A stretch of 64,000 bases of DNA from Amycolatopsis deserti (GTDB taxonomy: Bacteria; Actinomycetota; Actinomycetes; Mycobacteriales; Pseudonocardiaceae): positions 868,001-932,000 of the forward strand of contig NZ_BNAU01000001.1 in NCBI RefSeq assembly GCF_014653945.1, read 5' to 3'. Each line of letters begins with the position of its first letter. Within the stretch, counting starts at the first letter, position 1. A program made the translations under genes and the position numbers. The notes beneath the pieces were generated by a model, which saw nothing but the letters and a program-made list of their open reading frames with translations, was not told where the DNA came from and did no database searches. Shown piece by piece: positions 1 through 8,285 of the stretch.

Positions 1-582
1 ATCCGCCGGCTCCCGTGCGCGGGCAGGCCGATGACGGGTGCCGAAGTGAAGATCGTGCACCCCGAGACCCACGAGGAGCTGCCGGTGGGGGAGATCGGTG
101 ATGTCTGGATGCGTGGCCCGATGACGATGCTCGGGTACTACAAGGACCCGGAGCGCACCGCCGAGGCGATGGTCGACGGCTGGGTCCGGGTCGGTGACCT
201 CGGGAGCTTCGACGAGAACGGCTACTTCACGTTCGCGGGACGGCTGAAGGACATGATCCGCGTCGGCGGCGAGAACACCTCGGCCGAGGAGGTCGAGCTC
301 GTGGTCATGCAGCACCCCGCCGTCCAGCAGGCCCAGGTCATCGGCGTGCCCGATCGCAGGCTGGGCGAGGTTCCACTCGCCTTCGTCGAGCTGCGCCCGG
401 GTGCCGAGGCGAGCGCGGAGGACATCATCGCGCACTGCAAGGCGCGGGCCGCGAACTTCCGCGTGCCGCGTCACGTGCGGTTCGTGACCGAGTGGCCCTA
501 CACCGGCAGCGGCAAGCTGGCCAAGGGTGAGCTGCGGGAGAGCGTCGCCGAAGAGTTCGGGCTGCTCGGTGCGGTGAGCTGA
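1..582 (+). CDS. Acyl-CoA synthetase (AMP-binding enzyme), C-terminal part
   Basis: The reading frame is open from base 1, so the N-terminal domain lies outside the window. About 193 residues of the adenylate-forming superfamily are visible: the GYYKDPERT stretch, the hinge region GDLGSFDENGYFTFAGRLKDMI, the VGGENTSAEEVE segment of the mobile C-terminal domain, and a catalytic-lysine motif GSGKLAK near the end (usually TASGKxxK). The family activates a carboxylic acid as acyl-AMP and transfers it to CoA. A thiolase/DUF35 pair starts about 60 bases downstream on the same strand, so a role in beta-oxidation of an acyl or aryl side chain is inferred. The substrate cannot be read from this fragment. 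Confidence 0.9.
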   Translation: MRRLPCAGRPMTGAEVKIVHPETHEELPVGEIGDVWMRGPMTMLGYYKDPERTAEAMVDGWVRVGDLGSFDENGYFTFAGRLKDMIRVGGENTSAEEVELVVMQHPAVQQAQVIGVPDRRLGEVPLAFVELRPGAEASAEDIIAHCKARAANFRVPRHVRFVTEWPYTGSGKLAKGELRESVAEEFGLLGAVS

Positions 583-639
583 TGGGGCCGCGTGTGGCGA
601 GGAGGGGTGTTCGATGAGGAATGCGCGGGGGAGCAGGCG

Positions 640-1854
640 ATGAGCGGGTTCCGGGACAAGCTGGCGATCGTCGGGGTGGGCATCTCGCCCACCACCCGCA
701 CCGGCGGTGGCGGTCTCAGCGCCCACATGATGGAGGCCCAGGCTCTCAAACTCGCGATCGAAGACGCGGGACTCGAGCCGGCGGACATCCACGGTTCGAT
801 CTACGCGGGTGCCCAGCAGGGAGCCGACTCGGGAGCGCGGATGGCCGGCCTCGCTCCGCACTTCTGGTTGCCGTTCGGGCGTATGGCCAACGCCCACAAC
901 AGCCTGCTGTACGCGGCGGGTGCGATCGACTCGGGCAACTGCGACTACGTCTCGGTCTCACTGGGAATCTCATGGCTGACCGATGCGCAGAACACGGCCA
1001 GGGCAGCGGCGGAGGGCCGGACGTTCGTGGTCGACAAGAAGTTCTCCATCGCGCGGGACGGCGGTGGTGTGGTGCAGCAGGGCTGGACCGCCACCCCGGG
1101 CGCCGCGGCGGTCCACGCCTTCTACGCATCGCGGCACATGCACGAGTTCGGCACCACGGAGGAGCAGTTCGGTGCGGTGGCCATCGCCCACCGGAAGTGG
1201 GCGAACCTCAACCCGGAGGCGCGCTTCCACGACCGCGAGCTGACGATGGAGGACTACCTCGCCTCACGATGGGTCGTGCACCCGTACCGTCTTTACGACA
1301 ACTGTGTCGTGTCGGATGTGGCCTGTGCCTTCATCGTCACCTCGGCCGAGCGAGCCAAGGACCTGCGTCAGAAGCCGGTATTCGTCAAGGGCGTGGGCCT
1401 GGGCGACGGCGGCCGCGAGGCGTGGTGGGACAAAACCAACTTCTCCCGCACCGACGCCGCGTTCGCGCGGGACAAGGCGTTCGCCACCGCCGGGATCGGG
1501 ATCGACGACATCGACCTCGCCGAGATCTACGACTGCTTCACCGGCGACGTCATCATGACCGTCGAGGACTACGGGTTCTGTGAGAAGGGCGAGGGCGGCC
1601 CGTTCATGGAGTCCGGAGCTACCGCGCCGGGCGGGTCGATCCCGATGAACACCCACGGCGGCCTGCTGTCCGCCTTCCACTGTGGAGACATGGGGAACAT
1701 GATCGAGGCGGTCCGGCAACTGCGCGGGAACTGCGGTGAGCGGCAGGTGCCGGGCGCCGAGATCGCCCTGGTCGACGGGCACGGCGCGGAGCTCGTCCTG
1801 CCTTACATGTGCCCGATCACCGGGTGCACGATCCTGGGCAACGAGGAGGGCTGA
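640..1854 (+). CDS. Thiolase-fold acetyl-CoA acetyltransferase (SCP-x/lipid-transfer type)
   Basis: This 404-residue protein has the thiolase fold signatures of the SCP-x type: N-terminal AIVGVGISP, AGLEPADIHGSIYAG, a central ELAEIYDCFTG-like segment (LAEIYDCFTGDV), NTHGGLLS, and a C-terminal DGHGAELVLPYM. ATG 640 was chosen because a purine-rich GGGGGAG lies just upstream and the conserved start follows directly; an in-frame GTG at 592 would add 16 residues with no family match. These thiolases act in side-chain beta-oxidation of bulky acyl-CoAs and often need a DUF35 partner, which here follows after one base. Translational coupling of the two is likely. Confidence 0.88.
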   Translation: MSGFRDKLAIVGVGISPTTRTGGGGLSAHMMEAQALKLAIEDAGLEPADIHGSIYAGAQQGADSGARMAGLAPHFWLPFGRMANAHNSLLYAAGAIDSGNCDYVSVSLGISWLTDAQNTARAAAEGRTFVVDKKFSIARDGGGVVQQGWTATPGAAAVHAFYASRHMHEFGTTEEQFGAVAIAHRKWANLNPEARFHDRELTMEDYLASRWVVHPYRLYDNCVVSDVACAFIVTSAERAKDLRQKPVFVKGVGLGDGGREAWWDKTNFSRTDAAFARDKAFATAGIGIDDIDLAEIYDCFTGDVIMTVEDYGFCEKGEGGPFMESGATAPGGSIPMNTHGGLLSAFHCGDMGNMIEAVRQLRGNCGERQVPGAEIALVDGHGAELVLPYMCPITGCTILGNEEG

Positions 1855-1855
1855 G

Positions 1856-2329
1856 ATGGGAGACGGGCTGAGCGTGCAGGCCGAGTACGGGCTGGGCGAC
1901 TGGATCCACGAGCCCCTCGAGGACCTCGATCCCGACCAGATCGTGTTCTGGGACGGCCTCAAGGACCATGTTTTCAAGCTCTGCCGGTGCACCGCGTGCG
2001 GCACCTGGTACTGGCCGCTCACGCTCTGCCGCAACCACGGCGGCGTTCCCGAGCCCGGCCAGATGGAGTGGGCGCCGAGCAGCGGCCGGGGGACGATCTT
2101 CGCGCGGGTGATCGTCCACCAGGTCACGGATCCGCAGTTCGCGGGCGAGGTGCCCTACGGTCTCATCGTCGTCGAGCTCGAAGAGGGGCCGCTCTTCGTC
2201 TGCCGGATGATCACCAAGGGTGACCCTTACGACGCGCGGATCGGCGACGAGGTCGAGGTCGTGTACTGCGATTCGGACCAGGCGGGCCACACCCTGCCGC
2301 TGTTCGCCCCGGTTCGAGAGTGGAACTAG
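1856..2329 (+). CDS. DUF35/OB-fold Zn-ribbon partner of the thiolase
   Basis: This is a 157-residue protein with a rubredoxin-like zinc ribbon (CRCTACGTWYWP, then LCRNHGG) followed by an OB-fold (GRGTIFARVIVHQ to PYGLIVVELEEG and VEVVYCDSD). The architecture is that of the ChsH2/DUF35 acyl-CoA-associated family, which forms complexes with SCP-x thiolases or MaoC-type hydratases. The start ATG 1856 is two bases after the thiolase stop, with GGAGGG inside the end of the thiolase gene as ribosome site. The pairing supports a heteromeric thiolase active on a bulky CoA thioester. Confidence 0.88.
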   Translation: MGDGLSVQAEYGLGDWIHEPLEDLDPDQIVFWDGLKDHVFKLCRCTACGTWYWPLTLCRNHGGVPEPGQMEWAPSSGRGTIFARVIVHQVTDPQFAGEVPYGLIVVELEEGPLFVCRMITKGDPYDARIGDEVEVVYCDSDQAGHTLPLFAPVREWN

Positions 2330-2399
2330 GGAACCGCCCGTGGACCGGCAGGACACCGTCACGAACACGACCGCCTTCCCGTCACCCGGGGAGTTGCGA

Positions 2400-2762
2400 A
2401 TGCACCACGTCGGCATCGTCGTCGACGACCTCGACGAGGCCATCGCCTTCGTCGGCGGCGTGCTCGGGCTGACCGTCGGCGATGTCGTGGACCTGGCCCC
2501 GCGACGGGCCGCGGGGCCACCGTTGGAGCGGTGCAGATCGAGCTGATCGAATACGCGAACCCCGTCCGGCCGGAGTCGCGGCTGGGCGGTGAGCGGGCAC
2601 GGATCGAGCACGTCGCTTTCGACGTCGAGGACGCCCAGCGCGCCCACGCGGCGCTCACGGCCAGGGGCGCCGAAGCGGACGGTGGGCTCCGCGTGCGGGC
2701 GGACTGCACGACGTTCTTCACCACCCCGGCACGTGCGATGGAGTGATCTACTTGGAGACGTT
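2400..2762 (+). pseudogene. VOC (glyoxalase/epimerase-like) gene broken by two frameshifts
   Basis: The N-terminal half reads MHHVGIVVDDLDEAIAF from ATG 2400 behind GGGGAG. The match then moves to another frame near 2505-2535 (VQIELIEYANP, IEHVAFDVEDAQRAHAAL, TTFFTTP) and again near 2728 (GTCDGVIYLETL). Together the pieces give one complete beta-alpha-beta-beta-beta VOC domain of the methylmalonyl-CoA-epimerase/glyoxalase type. No single frame encodes it, and the 3' end runs into the end of the convergent Crp-family gene. It could be a decayed gene or the result of two base-call errors. Confidence 0.72.
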
Positions 2763-3464
2763 GTCCTCGTCGCCCCGGGCGATCCGGTGCAGCCGGCGGA
2801 GGTCGTGCAGCACCAGGGCGCTGCCCCGCCTGCTGACCAGCCCGTCCGTCCGGAGGTCCTTCAGCAGGCGGGTCACAACCTCACGCACCGTACCCGTGGC
2901 GTTGGCCAGGTCCTGCACCGTCGCGTGCACCATGACGGCGCCGTTCTCCCGGAGCGCGAGGTCCAGTAGGTGGCGGGCCACCCGCCGGCGCAACGGCGAA
3001 AGCACGTTTTCGGCCAGCAGGGACACGCTCGACACGTGTGCCACCAGCAGCCCGTCGATCACCGCGCGGGAGACGGTCGGATCCGTGCGCAGCAAGACGG
3101 CCAGCTCGTCACGGTTCAGCATGAGCAAATGCGAGTCGACAACCGCCTGACCTCCCGCCGAGAGTCCTGCTCCGCTGCTCGATGGCCGGAGGTCCGGAAC
3201 GCCGAACGCGTCGCCCTCGGCCGCGTACTGGAGCGTGACCTGGCGTACCCCGGAGCCCGCGTAGACCCGGAACAAGCCATCGATCACCAGGCCGGCCTGA
3301 CTCGACCGGGGTGTGACCGGCAGGTGCCGGCCCGCCGCCAGGTGGACCTCCTCGGCCGAGGCCAGCAGACGTTGACGGGCGTTGTCCGACAGACAGCGGT
3401 AGTGGCTCCTCGACCAGGCGGTCGCGATCGCGCACGAAAACTCCGTCGCTATGGCCATTGACAT
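2748..3464 (-). CDS. Crp/Fnr-family transcriptional regulator
   Basis: The 238-residue product has an N-terminal cyclic-nucleotide-binding-like beta-roll (about residues 30-140, including LVIDGLFRVYAG and VTLQYAAEGDAFG) and a C-terminal winged helix (ATVQDLANATGTVREVVTRLLKDLRTDGLV). ATG 3464 was chosen for the GAGGGGGC ribosome site upstream; the frame stays open further 5' without family similarity. No cysteine cluster of the FNR type is seen, so the signal is unknown. It is divergent from the phosphotriesterase gene and is a candidate local regulator of the catabolic genes. Confidence 0.85.
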   Translation of the reverse strand: MSMAIATEFSCAIATAWSRSHYRCLSDNARQRLLASAEEVHLAAGRHLPVTPRSSQAGLVIDGLFRVYAGSGVRQVTLQYAAEGDAFGVPDLRPSSSGAGLSAGGQAVVDSHLLMLNRDELAVLLRTDPTVSRAVIDGLLVAHVSSVSLLAENVLSPLRRRVARHLLDLALRENGAVMVHATVQDLANATGTVREVVTRLLKDLRTDGLVSRRGSALVLHDLRRLHRIARGDEDNVSK

Positions 3465-3824
3465 CCGGCGCCCCCTCGACGTTGAGGTCGCGTACCCGCG
3501 GGCCGGACTGGCTCCGGTCCCCGGGCGACACGAATGATGGGACCTGTGTTCAAGTGACAGTAATCCGTGCGGCGGCGCTGACAAAGCGTCCGACCGCCGC
3601 TCCTCGCTCCGTCGCATCGCCGACCGGACCTACGTCATTCGACTCGGCCCAGTCAGCGCGCCTGGCACAAATGTTCCTGGGGGCTCGGCGAAGCGAGCTG
3701 TACCGTGGGCGAACCTGATACAGCGTCGCGAGAGGGCGTCCGAGGGCACGCAGTCCTCGCCTCTCGCCCGCCTACGTGCGAGCACACCGCCCCGGGTGGG
3801 CGGGTGGAAGTCAAAGGTGCGCCC
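3465..3824. other. Divergent intergenic region, crp-type regulator / lactonase
   Basis: These 360 bases separate the divergent Crp-family gene and the phosphotriesterase-like gene and should hold both promoters. A CTACGTG heptamer lies at 3772-3778, 47 bases before the lactonase start. The same core occurs in front of the P450, metallo-hydrolase, VAO and SDR/LigM transcripts, but a single heptamer is weak evidence. No other gene or stable hairpin was recognised here. Confidence 0.5.
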
Positions 3825-4814
3825 ATGGGATCCATCAGCGTCGACATCCCCACCGCCCGCGGCGATGTCGTCTCCTCCGACCGGCTGGGGCCGACGCTCA
3901 TGCACGAGCACGTGTTCCTCTGCGACCACGAGGTGAACATCAGCTGGCCCGACACCTTCGGCAACGTCGACCACCACGTGGCGAACGCGGTGGAGCAGTT
4001 GAACGCCCTTGCCGCCGCCGGGATCCGCACGATCACCGACGTGACGGCCATCGGGCACGGGCGGGACGTCGCTCGCGTGGCCCGCGTCGCCCGGGAAACC
4101 GAGGTGAACATCCTCGTGGCGACCGGCATCTACGTGCTCGCCGAGTTGCCTTCCTACTTCCGCCTGTTCGGGCCGGGATCGTTCATCGAAGCCCCGGAGA
4201 CCATGACCGACTACTTCGTCAGGGACATCGAGGAGGGCATCGGCGAGACTGGGGTGCGCGCGTCGATCCTCAAGGTGGCGACCGGCCACGCGGGACTGAC
4301 CAACGACGTGCTCCGTTGCCTGCGCTCGGTCGCCGCCGCTCACCGGCGCACCGGAGTGCCGATCACCACGCACACGAGCGTCAAGCAGAACGGCCGTGAT
4401 CAGCAGCGGATCTTCGAGGAGGAGGGGGTCGACCTCAGCCGGGTCGTGATCGGGCACGTCGACAGCACAGCCGACGGCGATCTCGGTTACGTCGAGGAAC
4501 TGCTGGACAAGGGTTCCTTCGTCGGCTTCGACTCGTTCGCGCTGCCGCTCGCCGACCTGGACACCAAAGTGGAGCTGATGGCGAAGCTGATCGCGCGTGG
4601 CCACGGGAATCGCATCGTCGTGTCCCACGATCACGCCTGTTTCGTCGACTTCATGCCCAAGGAGTATCAGGGCGACTTCTACCGCAAGACGTATTTCACC
4701 GACGTGGTCGAGCCCCGGCTCCTGGCGGCCGGGGTGTCCGAGGCCCAGGTCCGCGCCCTCACGGTGGACAATCCCCGCGCGGTGTTCGAGACGACGGCGC
4801 GCGGAGCGTACTGA
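3825..4814 (+). CDS. Phosphotriesterase-like lactonase/amidohydrolase
   Basis: The 329-residue protein shows the binuclear-metal TIM-barrel signatures of the phosphotriesterase family: HEH at residues 27-29, ILKVATG with the lysine that is carbamylated in the family, TTHTS, VIGHVDSTAD, and VSHDH near the C-terminus. Members are mostly lactonases or esterases, with phosphotriester activity as a side reaction. ATG 3825 is preceded by AAAGG. The gene stands alone on the plus strand within a catabolic cluster and ends at a hairpin shared with the convergent reductase gene. A lactone or ester intermediate of the pathway is the likely substrate, by inference. Confidence 0.85.
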   Translation: MGSISVDIPTARGDVVSSDRLGPTLMHEHVFLCDHEVNISWPDTFGNVDHHVANAVEQLNALAAAGIRTITDVTAIGHGRDVARVARVARETEVNILVATGIYVLAELPSYFRLFGPGSFIEAPETMTDYFVRDIEEGIGETGVRASILKVATGHAGLTNDVLRCLRSVAAAHRRTGVPITTHTSVKQNGRDQQRIFEEEGVDLSRVVIGHVDSTADGDLGYVEELLDKGSFVGFDSFALPLADLDTKVELMAKLIARGHGNRIVVSHDHACFVDFMPKEYQGDFYRKTYFTDVVEPRLLAAGVSEAQVRALTVDNPRAVFETTARGAY

Positions 4815-4821
4815 GGAAGCC

Positions 4822-4858
4822 GTGGAACCCGCCCGGATCGACGCCGGTCGGGTTCCAC
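4822..4858. terminator. Hairpin between convergent genes
   Basis: Perfect 10-bp arms GTGGAACCCG (4822-4831) and CGGGTTCCAC (4849-4858) enclose a 17-base loop between the lactonase stop and the end of the convergent reductase gene. There is no T-tract, as is common in actinobacteria. A bidirectional terminator is the simplest reading. Confidence 0.6.
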
Positions 4859-4913
4859 CTTCGCTGTTCTGGTCACGGAAGACGCGGTGCGCCACGCCCG
4901 GGGTGGCGGGGGA

Positions 4914-5894
4914 TCAGAGGTCGAGGACGATGCGCTCGCCGCGAGCCCGCGACACGCAAATCATCATCGTGTCGTGGGCCGCCTGCTCCTCTTCGGTGAG
5001 GATCGAGTCCTTGTGGTCGACCTCGCCATCGAGCACGGCTGTCTCGCAGGTCCCGCAAACGCCCTCGCCGCACGACGACAGCAACCGCAGGCCCGCGGCT
5101 CGCAGCGCGTCGAGGACGGAGGTGCCCGCCGGTACGGTGACCGTGACCCCCGATGCCCGGCACTCGACGTCGAACGAGCCGTCCTGCCCAGGCACGGCGC
5201 CGGCCGCCGTGAACCGTTCGACGTGCAGGGCCCGGCCGTCCTGCTGGGCGCACCGGGCCTCGACCGCTTCGATCAGGCCGGCCGGACCGCAGCAGTACAC
5301 CGGGGTGTCCGCCGTCGACGCGGGCAGCGCGGATTCCAGGTCCATCAGCCCGACCTCGTCCTGCGGCCACAGGGTGACCCGGTCACCGTGGTCCGCCAGG
5401 GAGCCCAGGAACGCCATGGTGGAGCGGGAGCGGCCGCCGTAGTGCAGGTGCCAGTCGGCGCCGGCCGCCTGCGCGGCGGCGATCATCGGCAGGATCGGGG
5501 TGATCCCGATCCCGCCCGCCAGGAAGACGTAACGGGGCAAGGGCAGCAGCGGAAAGTGGTTGCGCGGCCCGCGTACCCGGACGCGCTCGCCCTCGCGCAG
5601 GTGGTCGTGGATCCACGACGACCCCCCGCGGCCCGCGGGCTCGCGCAGCACGGCGATCCGCCATTCGTCCGAGTTCCCGGGCGAACCGCACAGCGAGTAT
5701 TGACGCACCCTGTCGCCGGGGAGGATAAGGTCGACGTGAGCGCCGGGCGTCCACGGATCGAGCGGCGCGGAATCGCCGGGGCGCAGGCGCAATTCCACCA
5801 CACCCGCGCTGACCGGCCTGCGCGCGGCCACGATGAGGGTGCGGGTCCTGTCGGTCATGCTGGCTGAACCGCCTTCCAGCGCTGCGATGGTCAT
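4914..5894 (-). CDS. PDR-type flavin/2Fe-2S reductase (VanB-like)
   Basis: This 326-residue protein has the three domains of phthalate-dioxygenase-reductase types: a flavin domain with RQYSLCG, an NAD(P) domain with FLAGGIGITPI and YCCGPAGLIEAV, and a C-terminal plant-type 2Fe-2S ferredoxin (SCGEGVCGTCETAVLDG, then MMICVSRA). It passes electrons from NAD(P)H to an oxygenase. AAGGAG stands 8 bases before ATG 5894. It follows the SDR gene by 18 bases, and both are divergent from a P450 gene. No Rieske oxygenase is in the window, so the P450 at 6866 is the likeliest partner. Confidence 0.92.
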   Translation of the reverse strand: MTIAALEGGSASMTDRTRTLIVAARRPVSAGVVELRLRPGDSAPLDPWTPGAHVDLILPGDRVRQYSLCGSPGNSDEWRIAVLREPAGRGGSSWIHDHLREGERVRVRGPRNHFPLLPLPRYVFLAGGIGITPILPMIAAAQAAGADWHLHYGGRSRSTMAFLGSLADHGDRVTLWPQDEVGLMDLESALPASTADTPVYCCGPAGLIEAVEARCAQQDGRALHVERFTAAGAVPGQDGSFDVECRASGVTVTVPAGTSVLDALRAAGLRLLSSCGEGVCGTCETAVLDGEVDHKDSILTEEEQAAHDTMMICVSRARGERIVLDL

Positions 5895-5912
5895 GGCGAC
5901 TCCTTTCGGGCG

Positions 5913-6680
5913 TCAGCCGGTGAAGGTGTCGCCGCCACCGATGTACAGGACCTGCCCGGTGTAGAAACCCGCACCGGGGCTGCACGCGTACGCGACGCCC
6001 TCGGCGATGTCCTCGGGCAGGCCAGGGCGGGGCACGCACTGCAGGCTCGTCAGCGGGGCCATCGCTTCTTCGACGGTCTGCCCCGCCGGAATGATGTTCT
6101 TGATCTGGGGGGTGGCGATCGGTCCCGGCATGATCGTGTTGACCGTGATGCCGTCGGGCCCGCCTTCGCGAGCCAGGAAGCGGGTTAGCCCGACGACACC
6201 CGCCTTCGCCGAGATGTACGCGGCGGAGGAGAACATGCCGGTCTTGACTACGCCCGACGACGCGTTCCCGATGCGCCCGTAGCCGTTCCGGCGCATCCGG
6301 GGAAGCACGTCGTGGCAGGTCACGAAGACCGCGTCGAGGTTCACGGCGGTGATCGACCGCCAGGACTCGAGTGTCATGTCCGCGAACGGGACGGACGGGA
6401 AGATGCCGGCCATGTTGACCAGCACCTCGATGCTGCCGTGGTCGGATTCGAACGCGTCGAAAACGGCGGACACCTGCGCCGGGTCGGTGACGTCGGCGGG
6501 ACAGGCGCGCACGTCCAGCCCCTTGTCGCTGAGGCGGCGGGCGGCATCACCGGCGGCCTCGGCGTTGATGTCGACGATCCCGACCGAGGCGCCCTCTTCG
6601 GCGAGCCTCGTCGCGCAGGCGAACCCTATGCCGTTGGCTCCACCGGTGACGAGCGCGTGCTGACCCTCGAAACGTCGCAT
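5913..6680 (-). CDS. Short-chain dehydrogenase/reductase
   Basis: This 255-residue classical SDR has the cofactor loop TGGANGIG, a DVTDPAQV segment, NMAG where the family usually has NNAG, the catalytic Ser region ASSGV with YISAK (Tyr-x3-Lys), and the C-terminal GQVLYIGGG. AAAGGG lies upstream of ATG 6680. It is first in a two-gene unit with the PDR-type reductase. It probably oxidises or reduces an alcohol/ketone intermediate; the substrate is unknown. Confidence 0.88.
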   Translation of the reverse strand: MRRFEGQHALVTGGANGIGFACATRLAEEGASVGIVDINAEAAGDAARRLSDKGLDVRACPADVTDPAQVSAVFDAFESDHGSIEVLVNMAGIFPSVPFADMTLESWRSITAVNLDAVFVTCHDVLPRMRRNGYGRIGNASSGVVKTGMFSSAAYISAKAGVVGLTRFLAREGGPDGITVNTIMPGPIATPQIKNIIPAGQTVEEAMAPLTSLQCVPRPGLPEDIAEGVAYACSPGAGFYTGQVLYIGGGDTFTG

Positions 6681-6824
6681 GGAACAACCCTTTGTCCGAA
6701 GTGGATGCCTGCCTGATCCCGTGCTGACTATGGCATCCCACGCCGGTACGAGGCTCGGGACAATTGTTCCTTGGTGATCCGGCTCGGGTGTCCCGATGGT
6801 GGGGACGGCCGCCGCGGGCGGTCC

Positions 6825-6835
6825 CACTACGTGCC
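6825..6835. promoter_or_regulatory. CACTACGTGCC element before P450 gene
   Basis: The 11-mer CACTACGTGCC lies 31 bases before the P450 start and 145 bases before the divergent SDR start. Its reverse complement GGCACGTAGTG recurs at 8195-8205 before the metallo-hydrolase gene. The core CACGTAG is the repeated unit of the longer elements at 16,696 and 19,161. It is a candidate activator or repressor site. Confidence 0.45.
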
Positions 6836-6865
6836 TTGGCGCACGCCTCGGAAGGAGCACGAACC

Positions 6866-8158
6866 GTGACCTCGACACCCCCTTCACTGACGCAGCCGGA
6901 GGTCGAGAGTTTCAACATCCTCTCACCCGGCTACCTCGCGGACCCCCTCGCCTACCTCGGGGCGGTGCGGGAGCGCGCCCCGATCGTCCATCTGCCCGAG
7001 CTGGGAGTCTGGGTTCCGACGCGCTATCGCGACATCGACCGGATCCTGCACGACCACGAGACCTTCTCGTCCGCGGTGCTGCAGATCCCCCCGCTCACCC
7101 CTGCCCTGAGGGAGCTCGTGCCCACTGAGGACGAGGAGATCGTCCGGACGCTGTTCGCGAACCAGCTGGTCTTCACCGACCCGCCGGCGCACGACGTTCA
7201 GCGCCGGTCGGCGCAGCGCACCTTCACCAAGCGCCAGGTCGACCGGACGACGGGGCGGATCGAGGAGATCTGCGACGAGCTGATCGACTCCTTCGCGGGG
7301 CTCGGCGAGGCCGACCTGATGGACCGGTTCGCCCGGCGGTTCTCGTTGCGCGTCGTCGGCACGATGATCGGTCTGGACGTCGATGACCTGGAGCGGTTCC
7401 ACGGAATGGTCACCGACTTCTCGATGCTCCTCGGCCCGTCGTCGGCGGACGCGGGTTTCCTCGGTTTCACCGACGAGCAGGTGGCGGCGCGGTTCGCCGG
7501 GGTCGTGGAGGGTTACCGGTACTTCGCCGGCCTGGTCGAGGAGCGGCGGGCGGAGCCGCGCCAAGATCTCGTGACCGCCATGCTCACGCTCGCCGATGAC
7601 GAGGGCAGGCCGGTGATGACCACTGAGGAGATCCTCGCGCACCTGGTCGGGATCGTCGCGGCCGGCACGGACACGACGTCGAACCTGGTCTGTTCGCTGG
7701 TCCTGCGGCTGACCCGGGAGCCAGCCGTGCGCGACGCCGCGATCGCGGACCCGGGCCTGTGGCCCGCCGTGGTCGAGGAGGGCCTGCGCCGCGAGAGCCC
7801 GGGCGACAAGGCCGTCCGGGTGGTCACGCGGGACACCGAGCTGGCCGGGCGGACACTGCGCGCCGGCGACAAGATCATGGTGCTCTTCGCGGCCGCCAAC
7901 GGCGACCCCGACCGGTTCGCCGATCCGCTGGCCTTCGACATCGAACGGCCGGGCATTTCCGGCAGCAGGCATTTCGGCACTGGACGGCACTTCTGCCTCG
8001 GCGCGCCGCTCGTCCGCCCGGAAGCCCGGATCGCGATGGAAAAGCTGTACTCGCGGCTGCCTGGCCTCGAGGCGCGGCTGGACGTGGCCCCGGACTTCGC
8101 CCCCACCCTCATGCGGCTGCGGAACACCCTTCCCGTCCGCTGGACGGTGCGTGGGTGA
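6866..8158 (+). CDS. Cytochrome P450 (first copy)
   Basis: The 430-residue protein is a bacterial class I type P450. It shows the I-helix AGTDTTSNLV with the canonical acid-threonine pair, the K-helix ExxR within EEGLRRES, and the heme loop FGTGRHFCLGAPL holding the cysteine ligand. GTG 6866 was chosen because GGAAGGAG precedes it closely; the open frame extends 5' without P450 similarity. It is divergent from an SDR + PDR-type reductase unit. No classical ferredoxin gene is nearby, so the adjacent PDR-type reductase is the inferred electron donor. Confidence 0.92.
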   Translation: MTSTPPSLTQPEVESFNILSPGYLADPLAYLGAVRERAPIVHLPELGVWVPTRYRDIDRILHDHETFSSAVLQIPPLTPALRELVPTEDEEIVRTLFANQLVFTDPPAHDVQRRSAQRTFTKRQVDRTTGRIEEICDELIDSFAGLGEADLMDRFARRFSLRVVGTMIGLDVDDLERFHGMVTDFSMLLGPSSADAGFLGFTDEQVAARFAGVVEGYRYFAGLVEERRAEPRQDLVTAMLTLADDEGRPVMTTEEILAHLVGIVAAGTDTTSNLVCSLVLRLTREPAVRDAAIADPGLWPAVVEEGLRRESPGDKAVRVVTRDTELAGRTLRAGDKIMVLFAAANGDPDRFADPLAFDIERPGISGSRHFGTGRHFCLGAPLVRPEARIAMEKLYSRLPGLEARLDVAPDFAPTLMRLRNTLPVRWTVRG

Positions 8159-8194
8159 CCCGTGATCATCGGTGCCGCGTGACTGGCCCTGCCC

Positions 8195-8205
8195 GGCACG
8201 TAGTG
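8195..8205. promoter_or_regulatory. GGCACGTAGTG element before lactonase-like gene
   Basis: The 11-mer lies 80 bases before the metallo-hydrolase start and is an exact inverted copy of the element at 6825-6835. It shares the CACGTAG core with the 27-bp elements on either side of the LuxR-type regulator gene. Co-regulation is inferred. Confidence 0.42.
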
Positions 8206-8285
8206 CGGTAGGTGAAATCACGCCTGGTCTGCCCGTCCGGTTCGTGGCACGGTGCTGAAGTCGCTGTCGCCTGTCGAGGAGTGTC

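Noticed and set aside
4914-5894. Reductase of a Rieske-type O-demethylase such as vanillate demethylase
   Set aside because: The reductase alone looks VanB-like, but no Rieske oxygenase subunit is in the window and a P450 is adjacent. The VanB label is therefore not used as a function.
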